The position numbers and the translations under genes are program-made. From Cupriavidus gilardii (lineage in GTDB: Bacteria; Pseudomonadota; Gammaproteobacteria; Burkholderiales; Burkholderiaceae), in contig NZ_VZOV01000005.1 of the NCBI RefSeq assembly GCF_008801915.1, forward strand, positions 1 through 64,000: a DNA stretch of 64,000 nucleotides. The letters run 5' to 3'. This document shows, piece after piece, positions 1-7,305 of this stretch. The first letter of the stretch is position 1. Each line of letters opens with the position of its first letter. Under the pieces are notes generated by a model that was not told where the DNA came from, searched no databases, and saw only the letters and a list, made by a program, of their open reading frames with translations.

Positions 1-892
1 CGGTCAGGTCCCCGGCGGCGATGCGCCGCGCCGCGTCGGCCGCTTCGCGCGGTTCGCCGCCGAGCTCGGCCAGCAGCGCGCGGGCGGCCAGCCAGGCCAG
101 CACCGCGGCGGCGGCCAGGCTCGCCGCCAGCATCGCCATCGTGATCCATTGCGCGCGGGCCTGGCTCGACGAGACCGAGGCCACCGTATCGGCAGCCTGC
201 TTCTCGAGGCGGGCGCGCGCCTGCTCGATCTGCGTGCCCAGCCTGGCCAGTTGTTCGGCGACGAAGTGGCCCTCGACGGAGACCGCGCTGTCGAACTGCA
301 GCGCGTCGAGCGGCTGCTTGCGCAGCAGTTCGACATAGCCCTGCATCAACTGAGCGGCACTGGCCCGCTCGCGCGACAGTGCCTCGGCCTGATCCGGCGC
401 GGCGTGGGCCACGCCGGCCAGCGTGGTGTCCAGTGTCTGCAGCGCCTGCGCGATCTGCTGGGCCGCGGTATCGCGCTCGGCCGTGCTGGTGGCCATCGTC
501 AGCGCCAGCTGTGCATGTCCGAGCCCGGCGAGCGCCGATTGCGCGCGCTCGGCCGCCACCGCGCCGCGCATGTCGCGCTGGTACAGCGTGTCGGTCTTGT
601 CCTTCAGCGCGACCAGATTGACGATGCCGCTGACCGCGGCCGCCGCGCCGAACAGGTAGACCAGCACGAACGCGGTGCCGAGCCGCGCGGCCAGCGGCAG
701 GCGCCGCAGCCGTCGGCCGGTGGAAGACGCCGGCGCAGGGTCCGGCAACGATGCGTCGGCGACCGCCGTCCTTTCCGCTGCCCCTGCCATGGCAGCGGGG
801 TCCATCACCGCTGCGATGCTGTTGCCTGCCGTCGACCGCAGGCCGAACCTCGACCGCCAACGCGGCCAACCCGTTCTGAACCCTTGAAACAT
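1..892 (-). CDS. methyl-accepting chemotaxis protein, N-terminal part (cut by the left edge)
   Basis: The minus-strand frame is open from an ATG at 892 (GGGGGA just upstream) to base 1, giving 297 residues without a stop. After a Pro/Ala-rich cytoplasmic start there is a hydrophobic segment (about residues 65-85, LGTAFVLVYLFGAAAAVSG), an Ala/Gln-rich helical sensor region, and a second hydrophobic segment (about 245-270). The visible end, ELGGEPREAADAARRIAAGDL, is a HAMP opening. This is the membrane-anchored sensor half of a chemoreceptor with a four-helix-bundle (MCP-type) ligand domain; the signalling domain lies outside the window. The ligand cannot be told. An alternative start at the Met of MDPAAMAG is possible. 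Confidence 0.85.
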   Translation of the reverse strand, partial: MFQGFRTGWPRWRSRFGLRSTAGNSIAAVMDPAAMAGAAERTAVADASLPDPAPASSTGRRLRRLPLAARLGTAFVLVYLFGAAAAVSGIVNLVALKDKTDTLYQRDMRGAVAAERAQSALAGLGHAQLALTMATSTAERDTAAQQIAQALQTLDTTLAGVAHAAPDQAEALSRERASAAQLMQGYVELLRKQPLDALQFDSAVSVEGHFVAEQLARLGTQIEQARARLEKQAADTVASVSSSQARAQWITMAMLAASLAAAAVLAWLAARALLAELGGEPREAADAARRIAAGDLT

Positions 893-1116
893 GGTTTTCC
901 CCCGCCGCACGCGGCGCCCGTCAATGGTTGTTTGATTGTTTTGGGCCCCATGCTGGCGACGGGATGTGACGTTGCCGTGACGTCCCGCCATGCGGCGGGG
1001 TTGTCATATGGCGGTCATATGACTGTCATGAAATAGGCTGCCTTGCCGGGCGCCAAGCCACCAAACGCCGCCGCCGCGTGCATCCCGGCGTCCTTGCCAC
1101 CGTTGTCGAGATCCCC

Positions 1117-2961
1117 ATGTCCGTTGCCGTGATCGAATCCGGCGCAGCGGCCGCGCCGATGCGTCTGCCGCCGCTGCGCGCCGTCTTCCAGCCGATCGTG
1201 CGCTTCGAATCGGCCGATCTGCTCGGGTACGAGGCGCTGCTGCGCGGGCCCGAGGGCTCGCCGCTGGCCTCGCCCGAAGCGCTGTTCCGGCTGGCCGTCA
1301 GCCCCGCCGACACGATGGCGCTGGAAATGCAGGCGGCCCGCGCCGCGCTCACGCGCTTCGCCGAGCTGCAGCTGCCCGGGCTGCTGTTCGTCAATTTCAG
1401 TCCGCAGACGCTGCGCCAGCTGCTGGCCGACCATGGCCGCGGCATGACGGCGCTGCTGGCGAACACCGTGACGCCGGCGCGCGTGGTGATCGAACTGACC
1501 GAGCAGACCCGCATCGGCGACATGGCGGCGTTCGCCGATGCGATGGCGGTGTTGCGCGATCTCGGGCTGCGCTATGCGCTGGACGACTTCGGTACCGGTC
1601 ATGCCAATCTGGATCTGCTGGTCCAGCTGACGCCGCAATTCATCAAGCTGGACAAGTCGCTGGTGCACGGCGTGGCCTCTTGCTCGCGGCGGCTGGAACT
1701 GATGCGCACGGTGTTGAGCCTGGCCGATGCGCTGGGCACCAGCGTGATCGCCGAAGGCATCGAGGACAACGAGGAGCTCGCGGTGCTGCGCGATCTTGGC
1801 GTGCCGTTCGGCCAGGGCTATCTGCTCGGCCGGCCATCGCCGGAGCCGTCGCAGGCGCCGCCGCAGGACGTCGTGCAGGCGCTGGAGTCGCGCCAGATCG
1901 CGGTGTTTCCGCAGGTGGTGCGTTCGGGCTGGAGCGGCCCGAATGCGGGCAAGCTGTTGCGGCGCGCGCCGACGGTGCGACCGGAGCAGACCAACAACGA
2001 GGTGCTGGCGCTGTTCCACGCTCACCCGGGGTTGCATGCGCTGGCGGTACTCGACGCTGACGGCAAGCCGATCGGCATCATCAACCGGCAGAGCTTCATC
2101 GACCGCTATGCCGCGCCGTTTCATCGCGAGCTGTACGGCAAGAAGCCCTGCATCCTGATGGCGCATCGCGAGCCGGTCTGCTTCGATCGCGGCGCCACCA
2201 TCGAGACCATGGCCAAGAGCCTGGCCAGCGGCAACCAGCGCTATCTGGCCGACGGCTTCATCATTACCGACGGCGGTCGCTATGCCGGGCTGGGCACCGG
2301 CGCGGACCTGATCCGCGCCGTCACCGAGATCCGCATGGAGGCGGCGCGCTATGCCAATCCGCTGACCTTCCTGCCGGGCAACATCCCGCTGAACCAGCAT
2401 GTCGACCGGCTGCTCGATGCGGGCGCGGCGTTCTGCGCCTGTTATGTCGACCTGAACCATTTCAAGCCCTTCAACGATCAGTACGGCTACTGGAAGGGCG
2501 ACGAGATGATCAAGGGCGCGGCCGCGATCCTGGCCGATGCCTGCGATCCAGTGCGCGACTTCCTCGGCCATGTCGGCGGCGACGACTTCCTGGTGCTGTA
2601 CCAGAGCGCGGACTGGAGCCAGCGCGCGCGCGGCGCGATCGCGCGCTTCAACCGCGCCGCGCGCGAGTTGTACGACGCGGACGACCGCGCGGCAGGGGGC
2701 ATCCATGGCGAGGACCGCCATGGCCGCACCGCGTTCTTTCCGATGGTCAGCATGGCCATCGGCGCGGTCCGCGTGGCGCACGGTGCCGCACGCGCCGAGA
2801 CCGACGGCTGGCGCCTGGGCAGCAGCCATATCGCGGCCGCCGCGGCCGCCGCCAAGCGCGACGCCAAGAAGGATCCGACCGGTTTCGCGGTCGTCGATCT
2901 GGCGGCGACGCTGGCCGCTTCCGCTCCATCGGAGGAGCCGCCCGAAGGGCGTTCACATTGA
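1117..2961 (+). CDS. EAL-CBS-GGDEF cyclic-di-GMP signalling protein
   Basis: A 614-residue protein with an N-terminal EAL domain (about residues 15-255), a CBS-pair region (about 275-420) and a C-terminal GGDEF domain (about 425-600). The EAL domain keeps the residues expected for phosphodiesterase activity: EALLRG, the Asn of VNFS, ELTE, DDFGTG, a KLDK lysine and EGIE. The GGDEF signature reads GGDDF, and the FNDQYGYWKGDEMI stretch is well kept, so the cyclase half may bind or make c-di-GMP. CBS pairs usually bind adenine nucleotides, so energy or nucleotide control of c-di-GMP turnover is a reasonable inference. No membrane segments are seen. The ATG at 1117 is preferred; an in-frame GTG at 1078 would add 13 residues. 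Confidence 0.9.
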   Translation: MSVAVIESGAAAAPMRLPPLRAVFQPIVRFESADLLGYEALLRGPEGSPLASPEALFRLAVSPADTMALEMQAARAALTRFAELQLPGLLFVNFSPQTLRQLLADHGRGMTALLANTVTPARVVIELTEQTRIGDMAAFADAMAVLRDLGLRYALDDFGTGHANLDLLVQLTPQFIKLDKSLVHGVASCSRRLELMRTVLSLADALGTSVIAEGIEDNEELAVLRDLGVPFGQGYLLGRPSPEPSQAPPQDVVQALESRQIAVFPQVVRSGWSGPNAGKLLRRAPTVRPEQTNNEVLALFHAHPGLHALAVLDADGKPIGIINRQSFIDRYAAPFHRELYGKKPCILMAHREPVCFDRGATIETMAKSLASGNQRYLADGFIITDGGRYAGLGTGADLIRAVTEIRMEAARYANPLTFLPGNIPLNQHVDRLLDAGAAFCACYVDLNHFKPFNDQYGYWKGDEMIKGAAAILADACDPVRDFLGHVGGDDFLVLYQSADWSQRARGAIARFNRAARELYDADDRAAGGIHGEDRHGRTAFFPMVSMAIGAVRVAHGAARAETDGWRLGSSHIAAAAAAAKRDAKKDPTGFAVVDLAATLAASAPSEEPPEGRSH

Positions 2962-3008
2962 CCGTCCGGTGCGGCGCCGTCATGCAAGCCGGCTCGCGAA
3001 CGGGTGTT

Positions 3009-3039
3009 CGGGTTATCCACAGATTGTGTGGATAACCCG
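3009..3039. promoter_or_regulatory. two perfect DnaA boxes as a 13-bp inverted repeat
   Basis: CGGGTTATCCACA (3009-3021) and TGTGGATAACCCG (3027-3039) are perfect inverted arms around a 5-base loop. Each arm contains the consensus DnaA box TTATCCACA (3013-3021 on plus, 3027-3035 on minus). The site lies in the 290-bp gap between the EAL-CBS-GGDEF gene and the cardiolipin synthase gene. No T-run follows, so a rho-independent terminator is less likely. No dnaA, dnaN or AT-rich unwinding region is present, so an origin is not claimed; DnaA-dependent control or DnaA titration is the inference. Confidence 0.6.
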
Positions 3040-3252
3040 ACCGGGCAGGGCGCCAGGCGCGCGCCGGCGCGTCGCGCCATCGGACTGCCTAAAAAAAATG
3101 CAAACGCAAAATTGCAAAGGCCGCGCCGGCCCCTCGGCGCGGCCATGTCGCATACATGGACGGCCGCGATGTGGATGGCCTATGCCACAATGCGCGGCAG
3201 TTCAGCGTTCACTGTTCATCGTTCAACCGGATTCCGCAGCGGATGGCAGCCG

Positions 3253-4680
3253 ATGTTACCGAGCACCAGCGTTGTCGCGACGATTGTCCTGTGTTTCCAC
3301 ATAGTCGGCGTGTTCGCCGCGATGCATGCCGTGATGACGGTCCGGACTGCGCCCGGCGCGATTGCCTGGGCCGGCTCGCTGCTGTTGATACCGTATCTGG
3401 CGCTGGTGCCGTACCTGGTATTCGGCAGCAGCAATTTCGTCGGCTATGTCAATGCGCGCCGCTTCTACCGCCAGCAGATGCGCGAGCTGCGCCACGGCAT
3501 GGAGCCGCAAGAGCGCGAGGCCTGCATTGTTCGGCAACCCGACCATCCGGGCCTGCGCGCGCTGCCAAGGCTGACCGGACTGCATTGCCTGTCCGGCAAT
3601 CATGTGCAACTGCTGGTCGATGGACAGGCCACCTTTGCGGCGATCTTCGCCGCGTTGAAGTCCGCGCGCCGCGTCGCGCTGGTGCAGTTCTTCATCGTCC
3701 ATGACGACGAGCTGGGGCGCGAGCTGCAGGCGCTGCTGTGCGAACGCGCAGCCGCTGGCGTCGAGGTCTATTTTCTGTACGACAGCATCGGCTGCCACGC
3801 CTTGCCCGGCCACTACGTTCGCCGCATGGCCGAGTGCGGGGTCAAGGTCAGCGCGTTCGCGCCGCACCGCGGCTTCGTCAATCGTTTTCAGCTGAACTTT
3901 CGCAATCACCGCAAGCTGGTGGTCGTCGATGGCGAGCGCGCTTTCCTCGGCGGCCACAATGTCGGCAACGAATACATGGGGCGGACGCCGCCGCTGGCGC
4001 CCTGGCGCGATACCCATATCGAAGTGCGCGGCCCCGCGGTGCTGGACCTGCAGATGACCTTCGCGGAGGACTGGTACTGGGCCTCGCGCGAGGTGCCGAC
4101 GCTGCTGCTGCCGCCGCCCGAGCCGGCCGGCGCGATGGTGTGCCAGGTGGTGCCGAGCGGTCCGGCCGATTCGCAGGAGACCTGCTCGCTGTTCTTCGTC
4201 GAGGCGATCCAGGCCGCGCGCAGGCGGCTGTGGATCACGACGCCGTACTTCGTGCCGGACGAGGCGGTGTTCGCGGTGCTGCGGCTCGCGGTGCTGCGCG
4301 GTGTCGACGTGCGCATCCTGATGCCGGGACGCGCGGACCACAAGGTGGTGTTCGCCGCCTCGACGCTGTACGCCTACCAGGCGATCTGCGCGGGCATCCG
4401 CATCTACCGCTATCTCCCGGGCTTCCTGCATCAGAAGGTGATGCTGATCGACGACGAGCTGGCCGCGGTCGGCACGGCCAACCTCGACAATCGCTCGTTC
4501 CGGCTCAATTTCGAGCTGACCGTGATGACGGCCGATCGCGCCTTCGCGGGCCAGGTGGAGGGAATGCTGCTGGCCGATTTTGCCCAGGCACGCGAGATCG
4601 GCCGCGACGAGTACCTGGGCGCGCCGGCGCCGCGCCGCGTGGCGATGCATGTGGCCAAGCTGTTCGCGCCGATCCTGTAG
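3253..4680 (+). CDS. cls: cardiolipin synthase (ClsA-type, phospholipase D superfamily)
   Basis: A 475-residue protein, close to the usual ClsA length (E. coli 486). Two N-terminal transmembrane segments (about residues 5-25 and 35-55) anchor it in the inner membrane. Two HKD phosphodiesterase motifs follow: HRKLVVVDGERAFLGG in the middle and HQKVMLIDDELAAVG near the C-terminus, each followed by the expected GG/N-rich turn. The family makes cardiolipin by phosphatidyl transfer between two phosphatidylglycerol molecules. The start at 3253 (MLPSTSVV) gives a standard N-terminus; the frame stays open upstream with further Mets, so the start is not certain. A GC-rich hairpin without a U-tract follows at 4703-4726. 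Confidence 0.9.
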   Translation: MLPSTSVVATIVLCFHIVGVFAAMHAVMTVRTAPGAIAWAGSLLLIPYLALVPYLVFGSSNFVGYVNARRFYRQQMRELRHGMEPQEREACIVRQPDHPGLRALPRLTGLHCLSGNHVQLLVDGQATFAAIFAALKSARRVALVQFFIVHDDELGRELQALLCERAAAGVEVYFLYDSIGCHALPGHYVRRMAECGVKVSAFAPHRGFVNRFQLNFRNHRKLVVVDGERAFLGGHNVGNEYMGRTPPLAPWRDTHIEVRGPAVLDLQMTFAEDWYWASREVPTLLLPPPEPAGAMVCQVVPSGPADSQETCSLFFVEAIQAARRRLWITTPYFVPDEAVFAVLRLAVLRGVDVRILMPGRADHKVVFAASTLYAYQAICAGIRIYRYLPGFLHQKVMLIDDELAAVGTANLDNRSFRLNFELTVMTADRAFAGQVEGMLLADFAQAREIGRDEYLGAPAPRRVAMHVAKLFAPIL

Positions 4681-4872
4681 CGCGCCGGAGAGCGCGCACG
4701 GGGAAGGGCCCCGGCATGGGGCCTTCGGCGGCCCGTTTCCGATTCGCGGTATCCTTGCCGTCAGGCGCCGCCCCGGAAGGGGCCATCGGCAGGCATCACC
4801 AGGCCGGCAGCGGACTCCCGGGACTCCCGCCCGCCGCCACGGCATCCGGCGCACACGCATTGGCAAGATGAT

Positions 4873-5469
4873 ATGAACGACACGGAAATCACGCTGATCG
4901 GTTCGGCACGGCTGCCGACCCGCTTCGGCGAGTTCACCGCTCACGCCTTCAAGGGCGCGACCAGCGGGACGGAACACCTGGCGCTCAGCGTCGGCGACAT
5001 CGCCGGCGAGGGCGTGTTGACGCGGCTGCATTCGGAATGCCTGACCGGCGACGTATTCGGTTCGTGCCGCTGCGATTGCGGCGAGCAGCTGGCCCTGGCG
5101 ATGGAGCGCATCGCCGCCGAGGGCCGCGGCATCCTGCTGTATCTGCGCGGCCACGAAGGCCGCGGCATCGGCCTGGGCCACAAGATTCGCGCGTACAGCC
5201 TGCAGGATGGCGGGCTGGACACCGTCGACGCCAATCTGGCGCTGGGACAGGCGGTCGACTCGCGCACCTATGCTTTCGCCGCCGATCTGCTGCGCCAATG
5301 GGGCGTCAAATCGATCCGGCTGATGAGCAACAATCCGCGCAAGCGGCAGCAGCTCGAAGAGGCCGGCATCACGGTGCTCGAACAGGTACGCCACAGCGTG
5401 CCGGCCAACGCCGAGAACGAAAAATACCTGGCGACCAAGCGCGTCCGGCTCGGGCATCTGCTCGACTGA
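4873..5469 (+). CDS. ribA: GTP cyclohydrolase II
   Basis: A 198-residue stand-alone RibA, the usual length when it is not fused to RibB. It opens GTP to 2,5-diamino-6-ribosylamino-pyrimidinone phosphate, the first committed step of riboflavin synthesis. The zinc ligands are present as C56-x10-C67-x-C69 within [20 protein letters not shown]. The EGRGIGL segment, the late SNNPRKR motif and the NEKYLATK end are also typical. It stands alone on the plus strand, without other rib genes nearby. The gap before it (4681-4872) holds no gene. Confidence 0.95.
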   Translation: MNDTEITLIGSARLPTRFGEFTAHAFKGATSGTEHLALSVGDIAGEGVLTRLHSECLTGDVFGSCRCDCGEQLALAMERIAAEGRGILLYLRGHEGRGIGLGHKIRAYSLQDGGLDTVDANLALGQAVDSRTYAFAADLLRQWGVKSIRLMSNNPRKRQQLEEAGITVLEQVRHSVPANAENEKYLATKRVRLGHLLD

Positions 5470-5709
5470 CGGCACGCCGTCGATCCGGTCGACAGGCCCC
5501 GCGAGACCGCTGCAGCAACGCTGCGCCAACCCTGTAGGCATCGGCCGACAGCTTCTCGGGTTGCCTGCTTACAGTCCCCGCCCGCCGCTTCTCTTATCGT
5601 GAAGGCATGGACGCACCGCTTGCGGTGCGCGCCGTATTGCAGCCTCGCTGCATACGTCCTGCAACCGCCGCCGCGGCATGCGGCGGCATCACGATAACGA
5701 GGAGTCGCC

Positions 5710-6159
5710 ATGGCAGACAAGAACGTCGATGTGCTCAACGATCTGATCGAGGTGTCGCGCGACGGCGAGCAAGGCTTTCTGAAGGCCGCCGAGGATGCCA
5801 CCAATCCTGAGCTGAAGGAACTGTTCACCAGCCGCGCGACCGAGATCGGCGCCGCCATCCGCGAGCTGCAGTCGCAGGTGATCGCGCTGGGCGGCCGGCC
5901 GGAAGAGGGCGGCAGCGTGGCCGGCGCGTTGCACCGCGGCTGGGTCAGCCTGCGCAGCGCGGTCGCCAACCGCACCGATCTGTCGATCCTGGAAGAGTGC
6001 GAGCGCGGCGAGGACGTGGCCAAGAAGAAATACGCGGACGCCCTGCAGCACGACGATCTGAGCTTCGAAGTGCGCGCGCTGATCGAACGCCAGTATCACG
6101 GCGTGCTGCGCAACCATGACCTGGTGCGCGACCTGCGCAACCGCTATCGCGCGACCTGA
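5710..6159 (+). CDS. PA2169-type four-helix-bundle protein (DUF2383)
   Basis: A 149-residue soluble, all-helical protein of the PA2169/DUF2383 family, which has a ferritin-like four-helix architecture. Typical features are the DVLNDLIEVSRDGEQGFLKAAED opening, the GGRPEEGGSVAGALHRGW middle and the ECERGEDVAKKKYADAL third helix. Function is not established; such genes are often found among stress or stationary-phase loci. A clear ribosome site, GAGGAG, lies just upstream of the ATG. The 240-bp gap upstream holds several short GC hairpins, for example GCACCGC/GCGGTGC at 5614-5629. The small acidic gene at 6196 follows after 36 bp and is probably co-transcribed. Confidence 0.88.
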   Translation: MADKNVDVLNDLIEVSRDGEQGFLKAAEDATNPELKELFTSRATEIGAAIRELQSQVIALGGRPEEGGSVAGALHRGWVSLRSAVANRTDLSILEECERGEDVAKKKYADALQHDDLSFEVRALIERQYHGVLRNHDLVRDLRNRYRAT

Positions 6160-6195
6160 CCGGCCCCGGCCATTGCCACGAGAAGGAGACAGACG

Positions 6196-6432
6196 ATGAG
6201 CCAGCCCGACAAGCCGGACACGCCTGACAAATCCGGGAAGCCCGATACGGCGGGCCCCCGCTCCGGCCAGCCAGGCAAGGGTGGGGCGGCCGAGGATCAA
6301 ACCGAGCGCAATCTCGACGAGGCGCTCGAGGAAACGTTCCCGGCCAGCGATCCGATCGCGGTCGAACCCGACAAGGACGACAGCGCAGGCCGGCCTGGCA
6401 AGGAGGGCGGCAAGGGCGCACGCACCGGCTGA
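6196..6432 (+). CDS. small acidic protein with the LDEALEETFPASDPIA motif
   Basis: A 78-residue, highly hydrophilic, probably disordered protein. Its N-terminus is rich in Pro/Asp/Lys (three DKP/DTP-like repeats), and its C-terminus is Lys/Gly-rich. The middle LDEALEETFPASDPIA is a motif I recognise from many small proteobacterial proteins of unknown function. AGAAGGAGA sits 7-10 bases before the ATG. It follows the DUF2383 gene closely and is itself followed by a strong hairpin, so the two probably form a stress-type transcription unit. No function can be assigned. Confidence 0.75.
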   Translation: MSQPDKPDTPDKSGKPDTAGPRSGQPGKGGAAEDQTERNLDEALEETFPASDPIAVEPDKDDSAGRPGKEGGKGARTG

Positions 6433-6452
6433 TCGCAGGTCCGTGCAAATGA

Positions 6453-6490
6453 ACGCGGGAGCCGCACGGCTCCCGCGTCTTGTCTTGCGC
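6453..6490. terminator. bidirectional stem-loop between converging genes
   Basis: An 11-bp perfect stem (ACGCGGGAGCC at 6453-6463, GGCTCCCGCGT at 6468-6478) with a 4-base loop is followed by CTTGTCTTG. It lies exactly between the stops of converging genes (6432 plus, 6496 minus). The T-tract is weak, so termination may be only partly intrinsic. Confidence 0.65.
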
Positions 6491-6495
6491 GCGCG

Positions 6496-6924
6496 TTACG
6501 GCAGCTTGCGCAGTTGTGCGATTACCGACATCAGTTGCCCGTGCGCCACGGTGACCGCAGGCTCGTCCTGCAGCGCTTCATGGTAGCGCTCCCGAAACGC
6601 GGGGTCGCCCTGCGTGCTGAACAGCCGCGCCGCGGCCTCGGCCACCGCGCGGCAGGTGCCGTCGTGGTGCTTGGGCCCATCGAGCTCCTCGTCGATCTCG
6701 ACGATCAGGCGCGACAGCGGGTCGAGCCAGCGGAAATAGTTGTCCTCGGTGACGATCTGCACGAACTGGCCCGCGGGGATCGGGCCATAGAGGCGTTCAT
6801 ATTCGTTACGGTCGTGCTGGATGATCTCCTTGTGGGATTTCAGCAGCGCGGCGCGCAGTGCGCGCAATCCTGCGCGGCGCGATTCCTGCGTGGCTTGGTA
6901 TTGTTCTTCAGTCAGCATCCCCAT
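6496..6924 (-). CDS. conserved-looking hypothetical protein
   Basis: A 142-residue soluble protein that I do not recognise. It starts at 6924 with GGGAG and GGAG in front of ATG-GGG-ATG; the frame runs further upstream but without coding character. The middle is unusually aromatic and well ordered (NEYERLYGPIPAGQFVQIVTEDN then YFRWLDPLSRLIVEIDEELDG). The rest is helical and charged. There is no signal peptide or membrane segment. It converges on the small acidic gene and is divergent from the mrp operon. No role is proposed. Confidence 0.7.
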   Translation of the reverse strand: MGMLTEEQYQATQESRRAGLRALRAALLKSHKEIIQHDRNEYERLYGPIPAGQFVQIVTEDNYFRWLDPLSRLIVEIDEELDGPKHHDGTCRAVAEAAARLFSTQGDPAFRERYHEALQDEPAVTVAHGQLMSVIAQLRKLP

Positions 6925-7305
6925 TCTCCGCTCCCGTTCGGTGTTGTGCGGTCGTCCCGCGCGGCAGGGGTAGCCGCGCGGTGCGTGTGCATGCTCGTGG
7001 ACGATGCGTCGTGCGGCCGTCGATGCAGGCCGCATGCCAGTATATGTAGGCGCCGGGGGGCGATCCAACCTCGTGCTATCCCGAATGGCCGCGCTCTTTG
7101 GAATGCGGTGATACAACCGGAGCGGCATGCAGGTTCGCGTGCAATGGTCCCAATTCGATGTGAATTATTTTTAGAGCAGACATAACAATCCCCGCGATGG
7201 CGATGTCATGGGGCACAATAGGCTCATGTTGCGCACACGATGCTCGGCGCGGCTGGGCCCGCCGCCTTCCCTTCGCCTTCCCGCATCTTCTGCCGGAGAC
7301 GACCG
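6925..7305. promoter_or_regulatory. divergent control region upstream of the mrp operon
   Basis: This 381-bp stretch holds no convincing gene. It separates the minus-strand gene at 6924 from mrpA at 7306 and must contain both promoters. The only striking structure is an AATTC-n5-GAATT dyad at 7152-7166 followed by an AT-rich run (ATTATTTTTAG), which looks like an operator or a promoter-proximal site for the antiporter operon. I could not place a convincing -35/-10 pair. Confidence 0.4.

Noticed and set aside
149-1036. A 295-codon plus-strand frame over the chemoreceptor
   Set aside because: Reading the other strand gives an MCP with two membrane segments and a HAMP opening; the plus frame is its complement.
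3009-3039. Replication origin
   Set aside because: Two DnaA boxes alone are not enough: there is no dnaA/dnaN/parAB neighbourhood and no AT-rich unwinding element.
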